A stretch of 64,000 bases of DNA, taken from the NCBI RefSeq assembly GCF_002013465.1, contig NZ_MAFC01000002.1:1-64000 (forward strand), read 5' to 3'. Below the pieces are notes generated by a model. It was not told the DNA's origin. It did not search any database and saw only the letters and a program-made list of their open reading frames with translations. Source of the DNA: Mycobacterium sp. D16R12. GTDB taxonomy: Bacteria > Actinomycetota > Actinomycetes > Mycobacteriales > Mycobacteriaceae. The translations under genes were made by a program, and so were the position numbers. How positions within the stretch are numbered: position 1 is the first letter of the stretch; each line of letters opens with the position of its first letter. Below, piece after piece: positions 17,019 through 25,677 of this stretch.

Positions 17019-20000
17019 TCACGTGGTCTGGAGGGACGGTCCGGAGAGGGTGACGGCAGGCAACGCTTGATGCGCGAACAGCTCTTCGAAGGAAGGCAAA
17101 CGGCCGATCGTGTCCAGGTTCTTGGCGCTCTGGTACAGGATCCAGCCATACGTGCCGGGGCTGTCCATCGACAGGACGTTGCGCTGGTTGAGCGCATCCT
17201 TGTAGTCGGTGAGGCGCTTGTCTGCGATGAGCACGGCCAGGTCCTCGTCGCTGTATCCGTCGATCGCCTCCCGCGCATATTTCTGCAGCTTCTGAATCAG
17301 GAAAAAGTCCTCGGTGAGTACGAGATTGCGCACCGCCTTGTCGATCCGCGGATCCGTCACGGCCGTGATGTTCGGCATTCTCGATAGGGCAAGCTGCTGC
17401 GCCATACTCAGGACCGTGTAGGTGTTGAGCAGCGCGTACATGCCCTCGGTATCGGTGTCGCCATAGGCGGGTACAGATCCGCCCAGGACATCGCGCTGGT
17501 CGCGATACGACCGCTTCAACTTATGCACCTGGTAGCCGGCCAGGGCGGCGGTGAGCTCGTCCAGCAGCTCCTTGCGTGTCTTGCCGTGCAGAATGGCGTC
17601 GGAATCCTGGTATTGCAGCAGAGCCCGCGACATTGTGTAGACCAGGTGCTCTCGAGTGAACTGCCAATCATCAAGCAAGGCTTGGCCTTTGGTTGATCCG
17701 GTGGCCGACACATGCCACTCGAGCAGGATGCGTGCGGCTGCCTCGTGGAATGGCGCGTCGGTGACGGGTAGTACCAGCACCGAGTCGGTGCTCACCTTCG
17801 ATGGCAGCTCGCCCTGTGGGTCGTACTGATACAGGAAGCCGCCGCTCATCCCGTTCGCGACGCCCTTGCCGAAGCTGCCGATGTTGAGCACAGCGCCGTT
17901 CGTCATGTATTCGCACAGGAATTCGCCGACGCCTTCGACCACTGCGGTGGCACCCGAGTTCCGTACGGCGAAGCGGTCCCCGGCCTGGCCCTCGACGAAG
18001 AGTCGGCCACCGGAGGCGCCGAACAGTGCGAAGTTACCGATGAGAACATTGCCTCCGGCGGCATCCGAACCGCCGCCCGGGGAGCGCACCGTGATCGTGC
18101 CACCGCAGGCGCTCTTGCCGACACCGTCGTTACAGGTGCCCGTGTGCGTCAGCACCATGCCGTCATTGCAGAAGACGCCGTAGCTCTGGCCCGCCGAACC
18201 GGTGGTGGTGATCGTGACGCTCTCCGGCAGCAGATAACGGCGACCGCGCTCATCAGCGGCGACCGCGGATCCACTCGCCTCCTGGTAGTTGAGCATCCGC
18301 TCGATGTCGATCGCGAGCTGCCCACCGACGCTCTTGTTCTGATTGGTCAACCGCATGGGCGGCAGGACCGCGCCGTCAAGATCGAGCTGGGCGGCGAACG
18401 CGTCGTCCACCGAGTAGTCCTTCTCCATGTACACGGGGTTCTCGACTACGAACTCCTCTGCCACCGCAAGCATTCGGCGCAGGTCGAGGGTGCCGATGCT
18501 CGAGGGATGGTCCAGCAGATGCAGCAGGTCGCTGCGCCCGCGCGCTTCGCGCAGTGTCCGCAGGCCGAGCGCCGCCAGGATCTCCCGCACCTCGTGCGCG
18601 ATGTTCAGCAGATACTGTGCGAGCGCGCGTGGGTCACCCTCGAACACCTCGGCGTTGGTGGTCAGCCCGGCAGGGCACTTGATGTTGCAGTTCTTGGCCA
18701 TCACGCACTTGAGCATCATCAGCGCGGTGGTTCCGAACTCGAAGCTGTCCGCGCCCAGCAGCGCTGACTTGATGACGTCACTGGCAGTCTGGTGCGCACC
18801 CGAGCAACGCAGCACCACTTTTTGCCGGATTCCGTTGGCGCAGAGGGCCTGATGTACTTCCGCGACTCCGATTTCTGCTGACCGGCCCGCATACTTGAGG
18901 CTGGTGACGGCCGCCGCGCCGGTGCCGCCGGTGTTCCCGGCGACGTTGATGACGTCGGCGCCGGCCTTGGCGACCCCCACCGCGATCGTGCCGATGCCCT
19001 CCGAGGAGACCAGTTTCACGATCACCCGGACGCGCGCGGCCTTGCAGTCGTGGATGAGCTGCGCGAGGTCCTCGATCGAATACGTGTCGTGATGGGGCGG
19101 GGGAGAGACGAGCTCAACGCCCGGCGTGCCGCCACGGGCCGCCGCGATCTGCACGGTGACCTTGGGTGCCGGGAGCTGCCCGCCCTCCCCGGGCTTGGCG
19201 CCCTGGCCGATCTTGATCTCCAACTCCCGGAGCATCGGGTCGGCGAGGTATCCCGCCCACACCCCGAAGCGTCCCGAGGCGAACTGCTTGATGCGAGAGC
19301 CGCGGATGGTTCCGTAGCGGCTGATGTGCTCGCCACCCTCACCGCAGTTCGACAGGCCGCCAACCAGGTTGGTCCCGTGCGCCACCGCCTCGTGCGCCGG
19401 AGCAACCAACGCGCCGTGGCTCATGGCTCCGGACGTCAGCGTCGGGGTGATCTCGCTGGCCGGCTGCACCGAGGACAACGGAACCGACTCCGGAGCCGTC
19501 CGGATCTTCGCCAGGTAGATCGCCGCCTGGCCTGTCGCACTCAGCCGCAGCTCGTCGCCGACGATCTCCTGGCCGGTGATGTCGCCACCGAATCGCACAC
19601 GCAGCGAGGCCGCCAGAGCCGCCAGCCGTTCATGGGCGTGCGAGAGCCGCAGCACGAACTCATCGTCCGTCTGCTGACAGGACAGGCCGCGTACCTGGAA
19701 GTCGTTGTTCCCAAACCGCGCGAATTGGCCCATTTCCCTGCGGAACTCATTGGCCGTGCGTACAAAGTTGACATCGGCGGGCAGGGACAGCACGTCACGA
19801 AGAGCTGCCGGGCGCCGGGTACGTTCGGTGTTCATTGCCCGGACGAAGCTGCGGTACCCGGGCGTGATGTCGAAACTGTCGACGGCGCGAGTGGGCAGCT
19901 CGTCAAAGCTGTTGTTGCGGTATGCACCGTCGTCCAGGCCGAACGCACCCTCGAGCTGATGCAGTGGCAGCAGCCTCAGATAGGTGGGATCGGCCATGTC

Positions 20001-22436
20001 CGGGTTGTCCGGGCGCGCGTCGTCCCCGAACGAGATCGCCTCCTCGGTCATGTCCACGAACCCGCGCACGGCTGTTGTGCCGTACGAGTGGCCCGCGCCT
20101 TCGGCCCGCTCCTTGAACAGCCCGAGCAGCGGAACGTCCTTCTCACCTGTCACGGCCAGTGCCCGTGCGTGCCAGTCAGCGACGGCGGCCGCCAGCGTGG
20201 AGAAACCGACACCGGCGACCGGTGACACCACGTTGGGGAAGTACCTGTGCAGCACTGGATCCGAGGTGTCCAGGTAGTTCGGCTCGAAGAACTCTCCGCC
20301 GATGTAACTCTCGACGGTACAAAGGCCAACCCGGCCCATGGTCTTCATCAGTGATTTCTCGGCCGCCTTGGCGAAATGCTTGAATGCCTTGTCGGCGTCG
20401 GCGCCGTACTTTTCCTCAGCCCGCATCTGCACCGCGAGGGGATACACCGCCGAAGCGCCGAAACCCAGCACGGAGGCAACGTGGTGCGATGAGCACAGTT
20501 GCCCGCTCTCGGCGATCAGCGAAACGCGCAGCCGCAGGCCTTCCTCGATCAGCCGCTGGTTGATGGCAGAGATCACGATGATGAGGGGCATCGCGGCGCG
20601 GTCGCTGGAGACATGACGATCGGAGATGACGGCAATGCCGCCGGTCTCCCGCGCGAATTCCTCTACCGCATCGCATAATTCGTCGATGGCCTGCACGATT
20701 CGCTCAGCGTTCGACTCAGCATCGGAAAGCTCTACCCGGTAACGCATCCCGAAACGCCGCACCGGGGTGCCCTGCTGCTCGCGGATCTTGAGCATGTCCA
20801 GATGGGTGAGGATGGGGGAGGGCACCACGATCTGCGGTGCGGACTGTGCCCCGCTGTTGGGTTTCGCGCCGAGCGCGACACGCAAGGTCATGCCATCCGC
20901 TTCGCGGATGGAATCCAGCGGCGGGTTGGTCACTTGAGCGAACCGCTGCGAGAAGTACTTCGCAACGCCGCCTTCCTGATTGGAGAGCGCGTTGATGGCT
21001 GCGCCGTACCCCATCGCGGAGATTTTCTCCTGGCCGGTGGCCAGCATCGGATCCATCAGGAACTTGAAGCTTTCCTGGTTGAGCGAGTAGGCCACGTACC
21101 GCTGGTGCCTGTCGAGGTCGCCGTCGTACCGGGCCGGCGAACCCTGGCCCAAGGGGGGTACGTGGGGAAGATCCGCGATGTTCACACGGGTCTGCGCCAG
21201 CATGGCGGGGTAATCATGGCGTGCAGCAAGCTTTTCCAGCGCTTCAATGGTGCCGTAGGACCGACGCTCGGCGTGGTCGTAGTAGCGCATGCCGCCGGCC
21301 TCGATACGGCCTCGCTCGAGCACCGTGTCGGGGTCAAAGTAGATCTGCCCGGCCTCGGACATCACACCCAGGTACTCGGCCGTCTCGACGGTGCGCAGCG
21401 GCCGAAGGCCCAGCCGGTCCAAGCGCGCACCGATGATGGTGCCGTCTCCGAAGATCAACGCGGCCGGACCGTCGTTCTTCTCCTCGTAGAGGCTGAAGTA
21501 CTCCAGCATCGCCGTCACCTCGGGTGACAGTGTCGTGTCGTTCTCCCACGCTGGCGGCATCATCGCGACCACGGCGGTGACGAGGTCGAGGTCATCCTCG
21601 AGCACGCGGCTCTGGAGGGTCTGGTCCAGTCGGCAGCTGTCCGATTGCCCTACCGGGCGAATGATCGCCCGATTACGTGCGAGCGCCATCGCGTTCTCGG
21701 ACAGACGATTTTTCTTGTCGGTGTTGAGCTCACCGTTATGCGCCATCAACCGGAATGGCTGAGCCATGGTGGCATTCGGCGCGGTGTTCGTCGAGAACCG
21801 TGTGTGGAAGAACATCGAGTGCACTTCCATGCGCGGGTCGGACAGGTCACTGAAGTAGGGCACCACCTCGTTCGAGTTGAGACGGCCCTTGAGTACCTGG
21901 GTCTGTGTGCTGAGCGAGAGTGGGTAGAGCCCTAGCAATTCCGGGCGCGTGTAGCCGATAGCTTCGATCGCCATCAGTGCTTCGTGGGTCTTGCGGTCGG
22001 AGTCGGAGAGGAACACCCACTGACGTATCGGCAGCTGGTATTTGACGGCCGCCGGGCGGATGGCCGCATTGTTCACCGGCACATCGCGTTTGAGCAGAAT
22101 CGTGAATCCCTGGGCGAGCAGTGCCTGCTCGATGACCGCCTCGGCCTCTGGATGGAATGCCGCGTCATTGGGCAAGAAGAAGTTGCCCACGCCGAACTTA
22201 CCCGGCTCCAAGCCGGGATCGCCCGTCAGTTCGGAGAAGAAGCGCAAGGACAGGTCCATGTTGACACCGGCTCCGTCACCCACACCCTCGGAGGACATTC
22301 CACCGCGGTGCGGGACGGCACATAGTGCCTCGTGGAGCATTCGTACGACATCGTGTGTCTGGATGCCATCCTTGCGGGTCAGGAAGCCGACGCCGCAGCT
22401 ACTTTTCTCCTGGCTCTGGTCATACAGCCCGTTCAG
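17019..22436 (-). CDS. glutamate synthase large-subunit-like protein (GltB-like), long form, probable CTG start
   Basis: A class II glutamine amidotransferase domain is followed by a central domain, an FMN barrel (GAKPGEGGQLPAPKVT, EFGTTALMMLKC), a cluster motif C-x5-C-x3-C (CVMAKNCNIKCP) and a GxGxG domain. From the first ATG (22340) the catalytic CGVGF would be missing. The frame stays open upstream and encodes NGLYDQSQEKSSCGVGFL, with no ATG, GTG or TTG after an in-frame stop. CTG 22436 lies 6 bases after GAGGAG and is taken as the start, placing the nucleophile at Cys14. The protein is about 1805 residues against a usual 1500. Roughly 270 extra C-terminal residues follow, and the cluster motif is one residue short. 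No gltD adjoins; a diflavin reductase does. Confidence 0.8.
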   Translation of the reverse strand: MNGLYDQSQEKSSCGVGFLTRKDGIQTHDVVRMLHEALCAVPHRGGMSSEGVGDGAGVNMDLSLRFFSELTGDPGLEPGKFGVGNFFLPNDAAFHPEAEAVIEQALLAQGFTILLKRDVPVNNAAIRPAAVKYQLPIRQWVFLSDSDRKTHEALMAIEAIGYTRPELLGLYPLSLSTQTQVLKGRLNSNEVVPYFSDLSDPRMEVHSMFFHTRFSTNTAPNATMAQPFRLMAHNGELNTDKKNRLSENAMALARNRAIIRPVGQSDSCRLDQTLQSRVLEDDLDLVTAVVAMMPPAWENDTTLSPEVTAMLEYFSLYEEKNDGPAALIFGDGTIIGARLDRLGLRPLRTVETAEYLGVMSEAGQIYFDPDTVLERGRIEAGGMRYYDHAERRSYGTIEALEKLAARHDYPAMLAQTRVNIADLPHVPPLGQGSPARYDGDLDRHQRYVAYSLNQESFKFLMDPMLATGQEKISAMGYGAAINALSNQEGGVAKYFSQRFAQVTNPPLDSIREADGMTLRVALGAKPNSGAQSAPQIVVPSPILTHLDMLKIREQQGTPVRRFGMRYRVELSDAESNAERIVQAIDELCDAVEEFARETGGIAVISDRHVSSDRAAMPLIIVISAINQRLIEEGLRLRVSLIAESGQLCSSHHVASVLGFGASAVYPLAVQMRAEEKYGADADKAFKHFAKAAEKSLMKTMGRVGLCTVESYIGGEFFEPNYLDTSDPVLHRYFPNVVSPVAGVGFSTLAAAVADWHARALAVTGEKDVPLLGLFKERAEGAGHSYGTTAVRGFVDMTEEAISFGDDARPDNPDMADPTYLRLLPLHQLEGAFGLDDGAYRNNSFDELPTRAVDSFDITPGYRSFVRAMNTERTRRPAALRDVLSLPADVNFVRTANEFRREMGQFARFGNNDFQVRGLSCQQTDDEFVLRLSHAHERLAALAASLRVRFGGDITGQEIVGDELRLSATGQAAIYLAKIRTAPESVPLSSVQPASEITPTLTSGAMSHGALVAPAHEAVAHGTNLVGGLSNCGEGGEHISRYGTIRGSRIKQFASGRFGVWAGYLADPMLRELEIKIGQGAKPGEGGQLPAPKVTVQIAAARGGTPGVELVSPPPHHDTYSIEDLAQLIHDCKAARVRVIVKLVSSEGIGTIAVGVAKAGADVINVAGNTGGTGAAAVTSLKYAGRSAEIGVAEVHQALCANGIRQKVVLRCSGAHQTASDVIKSALLGADSFEFGTTALMMLKCVMAKNCNIKCPAGLTTNAEVFEGDPRALAQYLLNIAHEVREILAALGLRTLREARGRSDLLHLLDHPSSIGTLDLRRMLAVAEEFVVENPVYMEKDYSVDDAFAAQLDLDGAVLPPMRLTNQNKSVGGQLAIDIERMLNYQEASGSAVAADERGRRYLLPESVTITTTGSAGQSYGVFCNDGMVLTHTGTCNDGVGKSACGGTITVRSPGGGSDAAGGNVLIGNFALFGASGGRLFVEGQAGDRFAVRNSGATAVVEGVGEFLCEYMTNGAVLNIGSFGKGVANGMSGGFLYQYDPQGELPSKVSTDSVLVLPVTDAPFHEAAARILLEWHVSATGSTKGQALLDDWQFTREHLVYTMSRALLQYQDSDAILHGKTRKELLDELTAALAGYQVHKLKRSYRDQRDVLGGSVPAYGDTDTEGMYALLNTYTVLSMAQQLALSRMPNITAVTDPRIDKAVRNLVLTEDFFLIQKLQKYAREAIDGYSDEDLAVLIADKRLTDYKDALNQRNVLSMDSPGTYGWILYQSAKNLDTIGRLPSFEELFAHQALPAVTLSGPSLQTT

Positions 22437-22578
22437 CCGATTCTCCTCACCCAGCGCCGCGCACGGCGTATCCAGCGTGTGACGTTGGGTCTCTCGTTCG
22501 TTGAGCGAACCCGCCCTGACCAGCGCTCAGCGTGGTCGCGACCCGACAGAAACCGGTAACCCGGCCCCCTGAGGGAAT

Positions 22579-22597
22579 TAAACCAAGCCTAGCCTAA
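22579..22597 (-). promoter_or_regulatory. imperfect iron box (IdeR/DtxR-like) upstream of the gltB-like gene
   Basis: On the minus strand the site begins TTAGGCTAGGCT, matching the left half of the IdeR consensus TTAGGTTAGGCTAACCTAA at 11 of 12 positions. The right half is poor; about 13 of 19 match overall. It lies some 145 bases before the CTG start and after the hemophore-like gene. A hemophore and a heme-protein homolog sit in the same block, so iron control is plausible but unproven. Confidence 0.4.
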
Positions 22598-22723
22598 GTC
22601 GATGAGGTCTGATAGCCGGCGGGATATACGTCACACCGAGTATCAGCCCTGGCAAGCGCGCCGACGCATCAGTGGATCGGCCGCCCCATCACCATTATGA
22701 GGTAGCGGACGGGAAATCGCCGA

Positions 22724-23056
22724 TCAGTAGTTATTGCAGGAGTTGGCGACCTGGTTGATCAGGACGGTGTATTCCTGAACGGCCGGCATTCCCCGCACCT
22801 CGTTGACCATCTGCTGCCGCTTCGCTCGCGGGGAGGCCACGAACTGCTGCAGCCATGCACCGGCGATGGGATTGGCGTTCACCTGCTGTGCCGCCGCGGG
22901 CGACTGCTCGTTCAGTGCCGCCATGATCTGCGGGTAGGAGCACGTGGTGTTGACGATGGCCGTCACATCCGGGTCAGCGGAAGCGATTCCACCGCCCGCA
23001 ACCAGCGACAATGCCACCGCACCAGAACCAACAATCAACTTCGCCGTCAAGGGCAT
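22724..23056 (-). CDS. secreted hemophore-related protein
   Basis: This 110-residue exported protein resembles the mycobacterial hemophore family (Rv0203-like). It has a signal peptide (MPLTAKLIVGSGAVALSLVAG, cleavage after IASA), then DPDVTAIVNTTCSYPQIMAA and a final NSCNNY. The conserved Cys pair (TTCSYPQ and SCNNY) and the MAALNEQSP helix are family marks. It would bind heme outside the membrane. It is in the same direction as the gltB-like/diflavin/HmuS-like genes, 288 bases upstream of them. Confidence 0.82.
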   Translation of the reverse strand: MPLTAKLIVGSGAVALSLVAGGGIASADPDVTAIVNTTCSYPQIMAALNEQSPAAAQQVNANPIAGAWLQQFVASPRAKRQQMVNEVRGMPAVQEYTVLINQVANSCNNY

Positions 23057-23240
23057 TCTCGTCTACCTTCCACCAGTTCCCCCGACGTCCATATCGACTG
23101 CCGGCGAGATTCCGTTACGCACAACGCTAGCAGGATCGTCAGAGTCCTTAGTCATGCTATCGACCAGTCGGTGAGCTCCAAATGGGATCTCCGCCAACGC
23201 GAATGACATGCATATGGAGTGATGCAGCACACGTTTGTAT

Positions 23241-23277
23241 GGGCGAAAGTCACCGAAAATGGGGATTTTGGCCCATG
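23241..23277 (+). promoter_or_regulatory. two DosR-like boxes upstream of the universal stress protein gene
   Basis: GGGCGAAAGTCACCGAA (23241-23257) and ATGGGGATTTTGGCCCAT (23259-23276) both fit the 20-base dormancy-regulon motif (GGGACTWWAGTCCC type) with a few mismatches. The second is an imperfect palindrome with ATGGG/CCCAT ends. They lie about 70-100 bases before the ATG of a tandem USP gene. USP genes are classical DosR targets in mycobacteria, which supports the reading. Confidence 0.6.
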
Positions 23278-23343
23278 GGAGCCACGATTGCCCGCCCATA
23301 GTGTCTGTGGTGAGAGCAATTGCCCTACCGCATCGGAGGAGCC

Positions 23344-24225
23344 ATGACCACCACGCCTCGCCCGCACATTCTTGTGGGTATCGATGGATCGACATCGGCT
23401 CTCCACGCACTGACATGGGCAGGTGCCGAGGCGCAGCGGCGGAACCTGCCGCTGACGCTGGTCCATGCCATCGACCACAGCAGCTTCGGTCAGGGCTACA
23501 ACCTGGGAGCGTCGGCGAGCTTCTTCGATCACCTGGACACCGACGGGGCCGAGTTCCTCAGCCAGGCCAAGGATCACGTCTTCGCGCTGCACCCGAACAT
23601 TGAGGTGTCCACGGTCAAGGCGACCGGTAAGCCGGTGGCGATCCTCGTCGAACTGTCCAGAAATGCCGTCATGACGGTGCTTGGTTCCAGTGGACTCGGC
23701 GGATTTACCGGGATGATGGCCGGCACGGTGTCGGTGTCGCTGACCGCGAAGGGACACAGCCCCGTCGTCGTCGTGAGGGCAGCGCCGGGGCCGGCAGGAC
23801 CGGTGGTCGTGGGCGTCGCCGACTCCGAATCCAGCGACGGCGCGATCGCCTGGGCGTTCGAAGAGGCCGCGATGCGAGACGCCGAGCTGGTGGCAGTGCA
23901 TGTGTGGAACAACATTCCGCCGGGTTACGTGTACGCCTATACGGCGTGGAGCACGATGGATTCGGCCGGAGAGGAGAAGCGCCAGGAACAGATCCTTGCC
24001 GAGCGGCTCGATGGCTGGCAGGAGAAGTATCCGGATGTTCCGGTTCGGCGCGTTGTCACGGTCGGGCATCCCGCCGACGTCTTGCTCCGCGAGTCCGAGA
24101 GCGCGCAGTTGCTCGTCGCCGGAAGCCGCGGCCGCGGTGATGTCGCGGGCTTCTTTCTCGGATCCACCAGCCACGCACTGATACACAAGGCCACCTGTCC
24201 GGTGCTGGTGACGCCCCGGCCGTAG
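23344..24225 (+). CDS. universal stress protein, two tandem USP domains
   Basis: Two USP domains of about 140 residues each make up this 293-residue protein. Each starts with a beta strand and GxDxS (ILVGIDGSTSALHALTWAGA; VVVGVADSESSDGAIAWAFE). The ATP-binding G-2x-G-9x-G(S/T) loops are GSSGLGGFTGMMAGTVS and GSRGRGDVAGFFLGSTS. ATG 23344 follows CGGAGGAG. Two DosR-like boxes upstream suggest induction by hypoxia or nitric oxide. Confidence 0.93.
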   Translation: MTTTPRPHILVGIDGSTSALHALTWAGAEAQRRNLPLTLVHAIDHSSFGQGYNLGASASFFDHLDTDGAEFLSQAKDHVFALHPNIEVSTVKATGKPVAILVELSRNAVMTVLGSSGLGGFTGMMAGTVSVSLTAKGHSPVVVVRAAPGPAGPVVVGVADSESSDGAIAWAFEEAAMRDAELVAVHVWNNIPPGYVYAYTAWSTMDSAGEEKRQEQILAERLDGWQEKYPDVPVRRVVTVGHPADVLLRESESAQLLVAGSRGRGDVAGFFLGSTSHALIHKATCPVLVTPRP

Positions 24226-24234
24226 TCTCGCGAT

Positions 24235-24798
24235 GTGACCGAGATTCCGGGCCCGCTCGCCCTGAAGGAGTGGAGCGCTGCGATTGGCGGCATGCTCGAC
24301 GGACGGCAGACGATTCTGCTGCGCAAGGGTGGAATCCACGAGAAGCGTTTCACCCTTGCTGATTCCCGGTTCCTGCTCTTCCCGACGGCTGTACACGGCC
24401 ATGCCGAACGGGTCCGGCCAGAACATCACGACCTGCTGGCACGTGCCGCCGGCGACAGCACCGAAACGCATGTCGTAGTGCGGGCCGGTGCCGAAGTTGT
24501 CGCCGCGGTCGAGGTCAACCGACCCGAGGCGCTTGAAGAGCTTGCCGCACTGCATATCTGGACAATCGAATCGATTCGCGCTGATCGCTTGGATTTTCGG
24601 CCCAAACACCGCCTCACGGCGTTGGTGGTGCGTGCGTACCCCCTGGTCGAGCCGGTGCGAATCCTTCGAGGTGACGAACACAGGGGTTGCACCAGCTGGG
24701 TTCCGCTGTCCATCACCCCGCAGTGGGGGGCGCCGGTGCACCAGGAATCAACACTCGCCGAGATCGCTCAGCGAGTGCGCGACTCTGTCGGGGGGTGA
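24235..24798 (+). CDS. DUF1802 family protein
   Basis: The family signature is clear in this 187-residue protein: LALKEWSAAIGGMLDGRQTI, LLRKGGIHEKRFTL, then FLLFPTAVHGHAERV and later HRLTALVVRAYPL. DUF1802 proteins have no known function. The gene starts (GTG) 10 bases after the USP stop and is probably co-transcribed with it. Its 3' end overlaps the convergent membrane-protein gene by 31 bases. Confidence 0.8.
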   Translation: MTEIPGPLALKEWSAAIGGMLDGRQTILLRKGGIHEKRFTLADSRFLLFPTAVHGHAERVRPEHHDLLARAAGDSTETHVVVRAGAEVVAAVEVNRPEALEELAALHIWTIESIRADRLDFRPKHRLTALVVRAYPLVEPVRILRGDEHRGCTSWVPLSITPQWGAPVHQESTLAEIAQRVRDSVGG

Positions 24799-25544
24799 GA
24801 AAGCTCGGGGGTTGGCGTGCCGCCAATCGCATCGAGCCATCGCCGACGCACGGGACCCCACCGACGGTCAAACACCAAGGCACGCTGCCGCGCCCGCGCG
24901 AGCTTCTCCGCGGAGTAGCGCCACCGCGCCCATGGGGATGTCGGGCGGGCGAGACGCACCGCGGACCACCAGGCGACAGGAGCGATGAAGATCCCGATCA
25001 TCGCGGTGGGGTACTTGCCCTTGAGTGCGGTAATCGCCACCAGCGCAAGGTGGATCAGCAGCAATAGCGCCGCGACCCCGCGCGCGATCGCGATCACGCC
25101 GGTCAGGCCGTCCACGTTCAGCGGTGACACGCCGACGGCGGCCAGACCGATACACGCGGTGGCGAGGGTGACCATGTCGACCGATAACTGCCCCTCGTTC
25201 GACCAGTAAACGTCCTCCAGGTGGAAGATCATCGCGAACTCGTCGAGCACCAACGACGCGCCGACCCCCACCAACAGGCCCGCCAGGTACGTCCACACCG
25301 ATAGCGGCGGAGACCCGAGTGCCGTGAAACCACCGATGATCAGCAACACCACTCCCGGCACCGAATGGTGGATGTGCACACCGCCGCCGGAAATGTTGTG
25401 GAAGGGCCCCTTCCCATCGCGGATAAGCCGCGTGATCGTGCGCGTCACCACGAAGGTCACCACGAACGCGACGAAGCCGAGCAGTAGGGGACCCTTGTAA
25501 CCGTCCACCACGTCGTAGTGCCACCAGGAATTGAGCCAGGCCAC
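24768..25544 (-). CDS. integral membrane protein, function unknown
   Basis: About six hydrophobic segments fill residues 15-195 of this 258-residue protein, followed by a basic cytoplasmic tail (WARWRYSAEKLARARQRALV). Conserved-looking polar spots inside the membrane part are GGGVHIHHSVPG (three His) and LDEFAMIFHLEDVYW, which might bind a metal. GTG 25544. I do not recognise the family. Confidence 0.75.
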   Translation of the reverse strand: MAWLNSWWHYDVVDGYKGPLLLGFVAFVVTFVVTRTITRLIRDGKGPFHNISGGGVHIHHSVPGVVLLIIGGFTALGSPPLSVWTYLAGLLVGVGASLVLDEFAMIFHLEDVYWSNEGQLSVDMVTLATACIGLAAVGVSPLNVDGLTGVIAIARGVAALLLLIHLALVAITALKGKYPTAMIGIFIAPVAWWSAVRLARPTSPWARWRYSAEKLARARQRALVFDRRWGPVRRRWLDAIGGTPTPELSHPPTESRTR

Positions 25545-25618
25545 GTTCGGATGCTAGCGGGTCAGGCGGTCCACGCAGGGAAAAGAGGGGGGAGATCCCC
25601 ACGGCATCTCACACCAAA

Positions 25619-25634
25619 GTAAGGTCGCCCTTAC
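25619..25634. promoter_or_regulatory. palindrome GTAAGG-TCGC-CCTTAC upstream of the second diflavin reductase
   Basis: Perfect 6-base arms with a 4-base spacer lie 43 bases before the GTG at 25678. The wider sequence contains AGGT-N7-ACC, the spacing of a DtxR/IdeR box, with about 12 of 19 consensus positions. It is a probable operator; the regulator is uncertain. Confidence 0.4.
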
Positions 25635-25677
25635 CCAGCGCTGGGACCAGCCCCGCGCGCGCGAGCGAGGGAGCGTT

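Noticed and set aside
17019..22340. Ordinary GltBD glutamate synthase
   Set aside because: No GltD, a CysJ-like reductase in its place, an extra C-terminal domain and altered cluster spacing argue against a standard enzyme, though the core domains are clearly GltB.
25619..25634. Calling the palindrome before the second diflavin reductase an IdeR box
   Set aside because: Only about 12 of 19 consensus positions, and the symmetric arms are spaced unlike an iron box; kept only as an unassigned operator.
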